Assembly (NCBI GenBank): GCA_003158745.1 | Contig: PMLC01000087.1 | Location: 1 to 64,000, forward strand | DNA length: 64,000 nucleotides | Origin: Acidobacteriota bacterium | GTDB taxonomy: Bacteria > Acidobacteriota > Thermoanaerobaculia > Thermoanaerobaculales > Thermoanaerobaculaceae | Reading direction: 5' to 3' | Shown: positions 27,533 through 35,429 of the stretch, in pieces | How positions within the stretch are numbered: position 1 is the first letter of the stretch | Layout of the letters: each line of letters begins with the position of its first letter | Made by a program: the position numbers and the translations under genes | The notes under the pieces: model-generated | What the model was told of the DNA's origin: nothing | Database searches by the model: none | What the model saw: only the letters and a program-made list of their open reading frames with translations

Positions 27533-28516
27533 ATGAGCGGACACGGCATCGGGATCACGAGGCGGGGCGTGTTGACGGGGATCGCGGGCGGCGCGGCTGT
27601 GGCGGCGATCGGCAAGGGGTTCGCCTTCGTTGCGAACGAAAAAGCCCGCGTCGTGCGGGTCGAGTCGGACAAGGTCTGGAACGGGGATACGCGGGATCCG
27701 GACGTTGTCAAGACGATGGTCGACCGCGGCGTGATGGCGCTTGTCGGCGCCTCCACGTCATCGGTCGCCTGGCGCACCTTCGTGACGCCGGAGATGCGCG
27801 TCGGCCTGAAGATCAATCTCCTGGGACGCCCCCTCGTGTACACCGCGCCCGAGGTCACCGATGTCGTCGCGGCGGGGGTGATCGCTGCGGGTGTGAAGCC
27901 GGAGAACATCATCATCTGGGACCGCTGGAAGGATCACTTCGCCCCGACCCGCTACAAGTTCGGGAAGGGCAAACACGGCGAGAGCATCGAAGCGGGGGGG
28001 CGCTACCACGCCACGACCGGGCTCAAGGGGACCAAAGGCAACGCGCCGATCGACACCATGGCGGTGGACCGGACGAACGTCACCGTGAGCCTGCCGGTCC
28101 TCAAGGACCACGGCGTCTCCGGCGTCACCCTGGCGCTGAAGAACATCGCGTTCGGCTGCTACGATCACTACCGCAGCGCCCACGACAACAACTGCGACCC
28201 CTTCATCGCCGAGGCGTACGCGCACTACGTCGCCACGACGAAGATCCCGCTGATCGTCATGGACGCCACCGAGGCGTGCTTCGACGGCGGGCCGCGCCCG
28301 GCCGACCGCTCGCGCCTCTGGCGGGAGAACGCGATCTACCTCGCCACCGACCCCGTGGCCCTCGATCTCGTCTGCCGAAAGGTGATCATGGCCAAACGGG
28401 CCGAGAAGGGGCTGCCGGACAGGACCCGCCAGAGCCGCCACATCGAGACGGCGATCGGGAAGGGACTCGGCGTCGGCGACCTCAGCCGAATCGACGTGGT
28501 GAGCGTGCGCGTCTGA
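27533..28516 (+). CDS. DUF362-family protein with Tat-like signal
   Basis: 327 residues, ATG preceded by AAGGAG. The N-terminus ITRRGVLTGIAGGAAVAAIG (about 8-27) is a twin-arginine export signal, so the protein is probably folded with a cofactor before export. The body has the DUF362 pattern (VGLKINLLGR, LVYTAPEVTDVV, VSLPVLKDHGVSGVTLALKN, ATDPVALDLVCRKV). No CxxC ferredoxin motif, found in some DUF362 proteins, is present. DUF362 function is not established. Its position after the Mo hydroxylase suggests, but does not prove, a link. Confidence 0.8.
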   Translation: MSGHGIGITRRGVLTGIAGGAAVAAIGKGFAFVANEKARVVRVESDKVWNGDTRDPDVVKTMVDRGVMALVGASTSSVAWRTFVTPEMRVGLKINLLGRPLVYTAPEVTDVVAAGVIAAGVKPENIIIWDRWKDHFAPTRYKFGKGKHGESIEAGGRYHATTGLKGTKGNAPIDTMAVDRTNVTVSLPVLKDHGVSGVTLALKNIAFGCYDHYRSAHDNNCDPFIAEAYAHYVATTKIPLIVMDATEACFDGGPRPADRSRLWRENAIYLATDPVALDLVCRKVIMAKRAEKGLPDRTRQSRHIETAIGKGLGVGDLSRIDVVSVRV

Positions 28517-28551
28517 GCCTCCACCGCGGCTGCTCGCCTTCGATCCGGTGA

Positions 28552-29103
28552 CTACGGTGCGCGCTGGAGGTCGATTCGCTTGAGTTGCTCGAGCTCGTCG
28601 CGGACACGACGCAGCTGCGCCTCCCTGTCCGCGAGCGACGTTCGCAGTCGCTGAATCTGCTCGCTGGCCGCCCTCGCCGCGGCCTCGAAACCGTGGCCTT
28701 GGTCGTGTGCTGCGGCGAGTTCCGCCTCGAGCGTCTTGATCCGTGCCTGCCCGACCGTCAGCTCGGCCGTCAGGACCGTCTCGTGCTCGAGCCCGGGCAC
28801 GAGCAGGGAAGCCTGAGCCGCCTCGATGCTCTTTGGGAAGCGCGTTGCGACGTCCTTCAGCACTGAAATCGCACGCTCAGGGTCATGTGCTGGCGTGCCG
28901 GGGCGGGCGTAGGCGATCCCGAGCCGTAGGCGGAGCGCCGGGTCGCGTCCGGCCCGCGCGTCGGTGCGGAGCGCCTCCTCGTAGGCGGCCGCAGCTGCGG
29001 AGTAGTCCCCGGAGGCGAACGCCCGGTCCGCGACTGACGGGATCGTGGCGCACCCGGCGATGGCGAGTGCGGCGAGGGGCAGGGCACGGCGGCCGGAGAT
29101 CAT
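28552..29103 (-). CDS. Small coiled-coil/TPR lipoprotein, QseG-like position
   Basis: 183 residues, ATG overlapping the kinase stop (ATGA). Signal MISGRRALPLAALAIAGC has a good lipobox (IAGC, Cys18). The mature part opens with a TPR-like pair (ADRAFASGDYSAAAAAYEEA, then LRLRLGIAYA) and closes with a Glu/Arg/Ala coiled coil (about 115-178). In E. coli the outer-membrane lipoprotein QseG (YfhG) is encoded between glrK and glrR and feeds into that system. Here the order is regulator, kinase, lipoprotein. Homology to QseG by sequence is not demonstrated; the comparison rests on operon architecture and protein type. Confidence 0.7.
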   Translation of the reverse strand: MISGRRALPLAALAIAGCATIPSVADRAFASGDYSAAAAAYEEALRTDARAGRDPALRLRLGIAYARPGTPAHDPERAISVLKDVATRFPKSIEAAQASLLVPGLEHETVLTAELTVGQARIKTLEAELAAAHDQGHGFEAAARAASEQIQRLRTSLADREAQLRRVRDELEQLKRIDLQRAP

Positions 29104-30650
29104 GCGATGGTCTCCTCTGCGGTCGCGCGCTCGCGGCTGCCGGCCGGTTGGCTGAGCGGGAGCAGGAGCACGAACACGCTGCCCGACGGGCGGTTGTCGG
29201 AGACCCAAACGTCGCCCCCATGAGCACGGGCGATCTCGCGGCAGATGGCGAGACCGAGGCCGACCCCTGCCCCGGCGCGTTTCGACCTGCCGTGCGCTTG
29301 GTGGAACTTCTCGAACACGAGGCGCTTCTCGCGGTCGGGGACACCGGGGCCGCAGTCCGCAACCCGCACTTCGATCCACGTCGCGTTGCGGGTTTGGCCG
29401 AGGGTCGCTGCGAGTTCGGGGGGGGTGTCATCGGGAGGTGCCGGCAGCCGGCGGGTCGCGAGCAAGACCGCCTGGCCTTGCGGCGAGAACTTGACCGCGT
29501 TGTCGAAGAGGTTGACAAGGACCTGCACGATTCGGTCCGCATCGCATTCGACCGTTAACGGACTCTCGGGGAGGTCCAGTTCGAAGCGCACGCCGCGTTC
29601 GTACGCCCACACCTCGAGCTCTCCCGCCGCCGCGCGCGCGAGCGCTCCGAGGTCGTGGGCACGGATGTCGTACTTCATGACGCCCGCCTCGAGCCGCGCG
29701 AGGTCGAGGAGGTTCGCGATCATGGCGGAGAGCCGCCTGCTCCCCTGGAGATGGAGCTCGAGTAACCGGCGCTGCCTGTCGGTGAGCGGGCCGGGGAGCC
29801 CGTCGAGCAGGAGATGGTTGGTTTCCTGCATCGCGACGAGCGGCGTCTTGAGTTCGTGCGAGACGCGCGAGACGAACCCGCGCTTCATCTCGTCGAGCTC
29901 GCCGAGGCGCCGGACCATCGTGTTGAAGTCCCGGGCGAGATCGGCAAATTCGTCGCCGGGGCCCGCCTCGATCTGGTACGAAAACGTGCCGCCCGCCACC
30001 GCGCGAGTCGCTTCGGTGAGCCGCTTGAGCGGTTTGTTGATGGAGCGAACTGTGAGGATCACGATCAGCGCGGCGAGGAGAAGGGCGAGGCCGGCGACCA
30101 TAAGGGAGACGTGCTCCGCGCTGCGCCCTGCTTCGGCCGAACGCGCGACCTGTGTGGCGATACCGTCACGCGTGAGATCGAGCACCGCCCAGGTTTCGTG
30201 GTGCAGCTTCTCGATCGGGTCCGCGAGCACCTGAAGCACTTGGGAATCGGAGACGCCCGCAAGCCGGCCCGCCATCGTGGACCCAGCCACGCCCGCGAGC
30301 GTGAACCCCTGCCAGACCGACGCGAGACGGACGGTCCCCATGGACCCTCCGGCGCGAGCGTCGAGCGTCTCCAACTCCGCCAGCCCGGTTGCAAACGCGT
30401 CGCGTGCGTCGCTGACCCGGGCGGCATAGGCCTCGTCCCGGGTGACGAAGAACTTGCGCGCGTTGGTCTCGAGCTGATCGAGTTGATGCAGGAGATCGAG
30501 TGCGAGGATGCTGGCCCGAAAGTGGACTGCCGTGAGCTCCTGGTCTGCGGTGACGAGCTGCCGAACCAGCACTGCGAAGTACGTAAGGACGGCGATCAGC
30601 AGCGCAGCGAGGAGCCCCGATCCGGTGGCGACCTTGGTGGCGACTCTCAT
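29100..30650 (-). CDS. HAMP sensor histidine kinase (GlrK-like)
   Basis: 516-residue membrane kinase. Seen: first membrane segment (about 13-32), a periplasmic four-helix-type sensor (about 33-180), second segment (AGLALLLAALIVILTV), HAMP linker, HisKA with RVSHELKTPLVAM carrying the phospho-accepting His, then HATPase with NLFDNAVKFSP (N box), ADCGPGVPD (G1), FEKFHQ (F box) and GVGLGLAICREIARAHGG (G2). Start overlaps the regulator's stop by four bases. It should phosphorylate the adjacent NtrC-type regulator; GlrK-GlrR is the nearest known pair by layout. Confidence 0.93.
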   Translation of the reverse strand: MRVATKVATGSGLLAALLIAVLTYFAVLVRQLVTADQELTAVHFRASILALDLLHQLDQLETNARKFFVTRDEAYAARVSDARDAFATGLAELETLDARAGGSMGTVRLASVWQGFTLAGVAGSTMAGRLAGVSDSQVLQVLADPIEKLHHETWAVLDLTRDGIATQVARSAEAGRSAEHVSLMVAGLALLLAALIVILTVRSINKPLKRLTEATRAVAGGTFSYQIEAGPGDEFADLARDFNTMVRRLGELDEMKRGFVSRVSHELKTPLVAMQETNHLLLDGLPGPLTDRQRRLLELHLQGSRRLSAMIANLLDLARLEAGVMKYDIRAHDLGALARAAAGELEVWAYERGVRFELDLPESPLTVECDADRIVQVLVNLFDNAVKFSPQGQAVLLATRRLPAPPDDTPPELAATLGQTRNATWIEVRVADCGPGVPDREKRLVFEKFHQAHGRSKRAGAGVGLGLAICREIARAHGGDVWVSDNRPSGSVFVLLLPLSQPAGSRERATAEETIA

Positions 30651-32020
30651 TCGTCGCTTGCCCCGAGCCCGTACACCTTGAGCTTGTTTCGGATCGTCTT
30701 GACGTCCATGCCGAGGTCGCGCGCCGCTCGTGCCTTGTTGTTCCCGACGCGCTTCAGCGTCTCGAGGATCACCAGACGCTCGGCCTCGGCCGCGCTCACG
30801 CCGGCCGGGATCACGATCACGTCCCCGACCTCTCCGGCATCCCCCTGCAGGAACGGCGGGAGGTGGTGCACCTCGATCCAGCCGCTCCTTGCGAGGATGA
30901 CGGCGCGCTCGACGACGTTGCGGAGCTCGCGCACGTTGCCGGGCCAGTCGTAGCTCCTGACTCTGCGTTCCGCCTCGCGTCCGAGCCCCTCCACGCGGGT
31001 GCCATGCTTGGCGTTGTACTGGCGCACGAAGTACTGGGCGAGCAGGAGCAGATCCCCTTCACGGTCCCGCAGCGGCGGGAGCGCGAGGGTGAAGACGTTG
31101 AGGCGGTAGTACAGGTCGCGCCGGAGGGTCCCCTGTTCGACCGCCTGCAGCGGGTCTCGGTTGGTGGCGGCGATCACGCGCACGTCGAAGCTCACCTCGC
31201 GCGTGCCGCCGACGCGGCGGAGACGGTTTCCCTCGAGGACGCGGAGGAGCTTGGTCTGGAGCGTGGCGGGCATCTCGGCCACCTCGTCGAGGAAGAGCGT
31301 CCCGGTGTCCGCGAGCTCGAAGCACCCGGGACGCGTTGCGACCGCCCCGGAGAATGCGCCCTTCTCGTGACCGAACAGCTCGCTCTCCGCGAGCCCCTCG
31401 GGGATCGCCGCCACGTTCACGGCGACGAACGGCCCATGCGCGCGCTTGCTCCTGTCGTGGACGGCGCGCGCCACGAGTTCTTTGCCGGTGCCACTCTCGC
31501 CCGTCACGATCACCGACGCGTCGCTCGCCGCCACCGCTTCGAGCAGCGTGAACAGCTCGCGCATTCTCTGGCTGCGGCCCACGATGCCGGAGAACCCCGC
31601 CCCCTTGTCAAGCGCGGACTCCAGGTGCCGGACCTGGCCCCGGCGCTCGAGTTCGCCAGCGAGTGCGGCCAGGGTCGCCCGCAGCTTGGCGTAGTCCAAA
31701 GGCTTGGTGAGAAAGTCATGGGCGCCGAGTTTCATCGCCTCGACGGCTTCGTCGATGCTGCCGTACGCGGTGATCAGGATGACCGGCCGGTCGCGGTCGC
31801 CCGTCTTGAGCAGCTGCAACAGCGCGAGCCCGCTGAGCTCCGGGAGTTGAACGTCGGAGATCACCACGTCAGGGCGCTCGCGTTCGGCGAGGAGCCGGGC
31901 CTCGGCCCCGTCGCCTGCCACCACGACATGGAAGCCCCACTCCGTCAAGCGCATCTCGAGCACTTCGCGCATGGCGGCCTCGTCGTCCACCACGAGCACC
32001 TTCAGGCTTCGGTCGGGCAT
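30647..32020 (-). CDS. Sigma-54-dependent response regulator (NtrC/GlrR family)
   Basis: 457 residues from ATG 32020 (GAGGTGAG upstream; a longer start at 32068 runs through the dyad and is less likely). REC domain: VVDDEAA acidic pocket, phospho-Asp in VVISDVQLPELSG, switch Lys in LTKPLD. AAA+ domain: Walker A GESGTGKE, ESELFGHEKGAFSGA (the GAFTGA loop that contacts sigma-54, with Ser for Thr), Walker B GTLFLDEVAEM. C-terminal Fis-type HTH: NNKARAARDLGMDVKTIRNK. So it activates RpoN promoters; a strong candidate lies in the adjacent divergent gene's leader. First gene of the regulator-kinase-lipoprotein operon. Confidence 0.94.
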   Translation of the reverse strand: MPDRSLKVLVVDDEAAMREVLEMRLTEWGFHVVVAGDGAEARLLAERERPDVVISDVQLPELSGLALLQLLKTGDRDRPVILITAYGSIDEAVEAMKLGAHDFLTKPLDYAKLRATLAALAGELERRGQVRHLESALDKGAGFSGIVGRSQRMRELFTLLEAVAASDASVIVTGESGTGKELVARAVHDRSKRAHGPFVAVNVAAIPEGLAESELFGHEKGAFSGAVATRPGCFELADTGTLFLDEVAEMPATLQTKLLRVLEGNRLRRVGGTREVSFDVRVIAATNRDPLQAVEQGTLRRDLYYRLNVFTLALPPLRDREGDLLLLAQYFVRQYNAKHGTRVEGLGREAERRVRSYDWPGNVRELRNVVERAVILARSGWIEVHHLPPFLQGDAGEVGDVIVIPAGVSAAEAERLVILETLKRVGNNKARAARDLGMDVKTIRNKLKVYGLGASDE

Positions 32021-32037
32021 CTCACCTCGTCGCTGGT

Positions 32038-32059
32038 CACCGGGAAAATTTCCCTGGTG
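32038..32059. promoter_or_regulatory. Dyad box A, candidate enhancer/operator
   Basis: A near-perfect palindrome, CACC-x-GGGAAA-A-TTTCCC-x-GGTG, lies 17 bp upstream of the regulator start codon and about 257 bp upstream of the inferred start of transcription of the OmpA gene. It shares sequence with box B and with flanking GTAAC. Placed to serve both autoregulation and activation of the divergent gene. Confidence 0.5.
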
Positions 32060-32175
32060 CCAGTCCACTGTAACGCATGCCGAGCGGCGCGTGCATCTTT
32101 CGGTTCGAGGGTTGCCTCCGGGATCATGGCCAAAGCCGGATGGAGGGGGGGTCGGATCGCGACGGCATACTCAGC

Positions 32176-32192
32176 CAGGGAAATTCTCCCTG
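32176..32192. promoter_or_regulatory. Dyad box B, candidate enhancer
   Basis: CAGGGA-AATTC-TCCCTG, related to box A, centred about 122 bp upstream of the inferred transcription start driven by the sigma-54 promoter. That is a typical distance for an NtrC-family activator site. Confidence 0.5.
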
Positions 32193-32278
32193 ATTCCAAT
32201 CGGTAACAGCCTGCCACGGCAGTCGGAGGGTTGGACGTACGTCGTTGCCAGCGAGTGACTTGCCTATTCGGTTCGCCG

Positions 32279-32294
32279 TGGCACGCCGTTCGCA
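32279..32294 (+). promoter_or_regulatory. Sigma-54 (RpoN) promoter of the OmpA-type lipoprotein gene
   Basis: TGGCACGCCGTTCGCA matches the -24/-12 consensus TGGCACG-N4-TTGCA with one mismatch; the GG and GC pairs are ten bases apart, the spacing required by sigma-54. Transcription would begin near 32306, leaving a leader of about 40 nt. Confidence 0.7.
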
Positions 32295-32347
32295 TTGCTT
32301 CGATGCAACACGAGCCGGACAGACCGGTCTCGAGAAGGGAGACAGTG

Positions 32348-32989
32348 ATGAGAAAACAAACGGCAATAGTCGCGGTTGCGATATTGGCCCTGGTGCTCGG
32401 GTTTTCCGGGTGCGCCACCAAGACGTACGTCCAAGAGCAGGTCGGACAGTCGACGAAGGCCTCGGACGCCAAGATCGGTGAGGTGCAGAAGCAGGTCGAA
32501 TCCACCCAGACGGACGTCAGCGCGCTCAAGAAGTCCGATAGCGAGCAGAACACCAAGATTGCCCAGCTCTCCGACACGGCGCGTGATGCCCTCGCCCGTG
32601 CCCAGGATGCCGGCAAGCTCGCAAAAGGCAAGTTCCTCTACGAGGTGACGCTCACCGACGAGTCGGTGAAGTTCGGCCTCAACCGAAGCGAGCTCTCGCC
32701 GGAGGCGAAGCAGGCGCTCGACGCCTTCGCCGAGAAGATCCGCACCGAGAACAAGAACGTGTACGTCGAGATCCAGGGTCACACCGACAACCTCGGATCG
32801 GCCGCGTACAACCTCAAGCTCGGCCAGGTCCGCGCGGAGGCCGTGATGGGGTATCTCAACATGCAACACGGCTTCCCGCTCCACCGCATGAACGTGATCT
32901 CGTACGGGCTCACCAAGCCGGTCGCGGACAACCACACCAAGGACGGACGAGCCAAGAATCGCCGGGTCGCGCTCGTGGTGCTGATGTAG
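32348..32989 (+). CDS. OmpA/Pal-type peptidoglycan-binding lipoprotein
   Basis: 213 residues, ATG 32348 behind AGGGAG. Signal peptide ends at a lipobox (GFSGC, Cys about 21). Then a coiled coil (about 25-100; heptad pattern around VQKQVESTQTDVSALKKSD) and a C-terminal OmpA domain: LTDESVKFGLNRSELSPEAK, IQGHTDNLGSAAYNLKLGQ with the peptidoglycan-binding Asp, and DGRAKNRRV with the Arg. The layout, coil plus OmpA domain, suggests it tethers the outer membrane to the wall. It is driven by a sigma-54 promoter and divergent from the NtrC-type regulator; a perfect rho-independent terminator closes it, so it is a single-gene unit. Confidence 0.9.
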   Translation: MRKQTAIVAVAILALVLGFSGCATKTYVQEQVGQSTKASDAKIGEVQKQVESTQTDVSALKKSDSEQNTKIAQLSDTARDALARAQDAGKLAKGKFLYEVTLTDESVKFGLNRSELSPEAKQALDAFAEKIRTENKNVYVEIQGHTDNLGSAAYNLKLGQVRAEAVMGYLNMQHGFPLHRMNVISYGLTKPVADNHTKDGRAKNRRVALVVLM

Positions 32990-33014
32990 CGGAACTGCCC
33001 ATTAGGCACGCCAC

Positions 33015-33049
33015 GGCCCCCGGGCTCACCCCCGGGGGCCTCTTTGTTT
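33015..33049 (+). terminator. Rho-independent terminator after the OmpA-type gene
   Basis: GGCCCCCGGG and CCCGGGGGCC form a perfect 10-bp stem with a 6-nt loop, followed by TCTTTGTTT. It begins 26 bp after the stop codon. Confidence 0.9.
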
Positions 33050-33112
33050 CCCTCTACCGGTCGCTGATCCAACGGTTGCAGAGGTACCCTGGATCCCGCG
33101 GAGGACCTACCG

Positions 33113-33553
33113 ATGGCCGACGAGCAGGTGCAGACACTCACCAACCACACGCGCTATGTGCCGATGTACCACTACGTGCTGTTCGCGATCTTAGTCGTGA
33201 ACCTGGGCTGGACCGGAGTGAAGGTCGCCCGGCACCCGTCGGTCGACGCGACCGTGGCGCTCCTGGTCGCCTTCGGCCTGTTGATTCTGTTCTTCTACGC
33301 GCGGCAGTTCGCCCTGACCGTGCAGGACAGGGTGATCAGGCTCGAGATGCAGCTGCGCCTCGCGAAGGTGCTCCCGGCCGACCTCGTCCCGCGGATCGGC
33401 GAGCTCTCCGTCGTGCAGTTGATCGCGCTGCGGTTCGCGAGCGATGCCGAACTGCCGGAATTGGTGCGCGTGGTCCTGACGCAGGAGATCACGGACGGCG
33501 CCGCGATCAAGAAGATGGTGCGCGACTGGCAGCCCGACCGCCTGCGGGCATGA
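33113..33553 (+). CDS. DUF6526-like small membrane protein
   Basis: 146 residues. A conserved N-terminus (NHTRYVPMYHYVLFAILVVN), two membrane helices (about 18-38 and 46-66), and a cytoplasmic part with VQDRVIRLEMQLRLAKVLP, ELSVVQLIALRFASDAELPE and a final IKKMVRDWQPDRLRA. I recognise this pattern as the DUF6526 family; no function is known. Its 3' end overlaps the frame of the convergent HAO-like remnant. ATG has a usable GAGGACC site before it. Confidence 0.75.
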   Translation: MADEQVQTLTNHTRYVPMYHYVLFAILVVNLGWTGVKVARHPSVDATVALLVAFGLLILFFYARQFALTVQDRVIRLEMQLRLAKVLPADLVPRIGELSVVQLIALRFASDAELPELVRVVLTQEITDGAAIKKMVRDWQPDRLRA

Positions 33554-34085
33554 CGCGAGCCGACGGCAGCGCCCGCCGCCGGATCTGTGGCTTCGCGACG
33601 TAGCGCTTGGCGAACTCCTCGCGCTGCTTGGCCCGCCGGACCTTCTCCTCCGTCGTCATCTTGCCGATGAACCACTTGTGGTTGTCGGACTCGAGCGTCG
33701 CCCGGATGAGGGCGCCGACCTCCTGCGCGGCCTTCGCCTTCTCGCCGCCGGCCGCGATGCCATTGGCTACCAGGTCCTGGGCCTCGGGGATGAACTCGGA
33801 GTAGAACGCCTTGCCGACCTCGAACAGCCCGTGCCAGTGCGTGTAGTCGGGTCCCTGCATCGACGCGCCGTGACGGGCGCACCGGCCCTGGTGGTGCCAG
33901 ATCTCGTACCAGACCCAGTTGATGTGGTTGGCGAACGGCTCGCCCTCGACGAGATGGGCCTTCTTCAGTCCGTCGAAGATGGCCTTGCCGGGTTTCGCGA
34001 ACTTCTCATTGCAGAACTCCACCAGGCCGTCGTAGTGTTGGTAGGGACCTCCCGCGATGTGTGCCTTGACCTCGGTCAAGAAGTC
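33507..34085 (-). pseudogene. Truncated hydroxylamine-oxidoreductase-like multiheme cytochrome, C-terminal fragment
   Basis: The open frame directly after the mocA stop encodes the C-terminal domain of the HAO/octaheme cytochrome family: HYDGLVEFCNEKF, NHINWVWYEIWHHQGR, ARHGASMQGPDYTHWHG, FYSEFIPEAQDL, SDNHKWFIGKMT. In the family the GPDYTHWHG-type segment follows the last hemes and carries the tyrosine that in some members crosslinks to the catalytic heme. No CxxCH is present, no signal peptide, and the fragment begins within 14 nt of the mocA stop without a ribosome-binding site. About two thirds of the gene is missing. Read as a relic left by a deletion that joined it to the Mo cluster. 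Confidence 0.65.
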
Positions 34086-34095
34086 GGTACGAGAA

Positions 34096-34680
34096 TTAGC
34101 TGGACCCGCCGCGTGCAAGCGCCGCAGCCAGCGCCTCGGGCGTGTTGCAGTTGGCAATGACACCGGGGTCGTCCACGGCCACATCCACCGTGTCGACGGC
34201 GTGCAGCACCTCGCGGAGGGTGGGCCCTGGTAGCGCGCCGGCGACGATCTGCTGCGCAACCGCGCGCACGAGCATGACCGGGTGGCCGCGTTTCCCTCGG
34301 TGCACTGGAATTGCAGCAGCGGCGCCGGTCGCCGCGAGCGCGCGAACCGTCTCGACCCGCACGAGCGGGTGATCCACTGGCAGCACGACGACCAGGTCCC
34401 ATCGGGTGTCACCGAGGAGTCGGCCCAAACCGATTCTGAGCGATTCGAACATCGGCAACCCGGGCGCGGGAAGCGGCAAGGCCTCGAAACCACGGTCCGT
34501 TTTAGGGGCAGCGGCGGGCGGCAACGTCGCAAGGACGGGTGAGACACCCGCAGAGGCGAGAGTGTCCGCGCACACCGCCAGGAAACTGCGCCCGTCAGGG
34601 AGCAGCCCGAACGCCTTCGGCCCACCGAAACGCGTTCCGGCCCCACCGGCCAGGATCAGCCCTGCGACGCTCGCCGCCAT
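34096..34680 (-). CDS. MobA/MocA-like molybdenum cofactor nucleotidyltransferase
   Basis: 194 residues from ATG 34680, overlapping the upstream gene by 25 bp. N-terminal LILAGGAGTRFGGPKAFGLL is the nucleotidyl-transferase signature; VVVLPVDHPLVRVETV follows; CNTPEAL ends the fold. In Mo hydroxylase clusters such proteins (MocA) make molybdopterin cytosine dinucleotide from CTP, the cofactor form used by the xanthine-dehydrogenase family, whereas MobA uses GTP. Cluster position favours MocA; nucleotide choice is not readable with certainty. Confidence 0.82.
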   Translation of the reverse strand: MAASVAGLILAGGAGTRFGGPKAFGLLPDGRSFLAVCADTLASAGVSPVLATLPPAAAPKTDRGFEALPLPAPGLPMFESLRIGLGRLLGDTRWDLVVVLPVDHPLVRVETVRALAATGAAAAIPVHRGKRGHPVMLVRAVAQQIVAGALPGPTLREVLHAVDTVDVAVDDPGVIANCNTPEALAAALARGGSS

Positions 34681-35429
34681 CCTTCGGGGACCTCGCCGGT
34701 GCGGTCGAGTCGTATCAACTCGGCCACGATCGAGACTGCGATCTCCTCGGGAGTGACGGCCCCGAGGTCGAGCCCGACCGGACAGCGAAGCGTATAGGCC
34801 CGGTCGGGAGGAACGCCAGCCGCAGCGGCGGCGTGACGGATTGCGGCCGCTTTGTTCCGGGAGCCGACCACCCCAACGCCGGCGAACGGCCGGGCGAGCG
34901 CCGCCACCGCCCACGCCGCGTCGGCGTCCGCATCGCCGGTGGCGACGACAACCTGGGTGCGCTCGGCGTTTTCCCACCGGTTGAGCACTGCGGGGTCGTC
35001 GGCGGCAACGCTCTCGCACTCCGCGATATCCAGGGCACGCTCCGAGCCTCCCGGTGACGCCACCGTCACGCGATACCCCGCGCGCGATCCGGCCGCCGCC
35101 ACGGCCTGGCCCACGTGGCCGGCGCCGACGACCAGGAGACGGCGCTGCGGTGCGAATTTCTCGAGCATCACGGTCACAACCCCTCCGCAGTTCGTGGCGA
35201 TCTCGAGCAGGCGTCCTCGATCTGGACCCGCCAACATCTCCGACGCAGCCGCGAGAGCAGCCGCCTCCACCTCACCGCCTCCGACGGTACCGCATGTCGG
35301 GCCGCGTGCGGAAACCAGCATGCGGGCCGCGTCCTTGCGAGGCGCCGAGCCCCGCACGCCGGCGACGGTCGCGAGGACGCAGGTGTCGCCCGCGTCAACG
35401 CCCTGCAGCAGGTTCCTCAGTACGTCCAT
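34656..35429 (-). CDS. XdhC/CoxI-family molybdenum hydroxylase maturation factor
   Basis: 257 residues from ATG 35429 (GGAGAAAG before it). N-terminal XdhC_CoxI part with TCVLATVAGVRGSAPRKDAA and a CGTVGGGEVEA loop; C-terminal Rossmann fold with RRLLVVGAGHVGQAVA and VGLDLGAVTPEEIAVSIVAE. XdhC binds Mo cofactor, aids its sulfuration and hands it to the hydroxylase. It overlaps the Mo subunit gene by 35 bp and mocA by 25 bp, so the set is one transcript. Confidence 0.9.
   Translation of the reverse strand: MDVLRNLLQGVDAGDTCVLATVAGVRGSAPRKDAARMLVSARGPTCGTVGGGEVEAAALAAASEMLAGPDRGRLLEIATNCGGVVTVMLEKFAPQRRLLVVGAGHVGQAVAAAGSRAGYRVTVASPGGSERALDIAECESVAADDPAVLNRWENAERTQVVVATGDADADAAWAVAALARPFAGVGVVGSRNKAAAIRHAAAAAGVPPDRAYTLRCPVGLDLGAVTPEEIAVSIVAELIRLDRTGEVPEGWRRASQG

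Noticed and set aside
32038..32070. Minus-strand sigma-54 promoter for the regulator operon (TGGCAC near box A)
   Set aside because: The required GC at the -12 position is absent.
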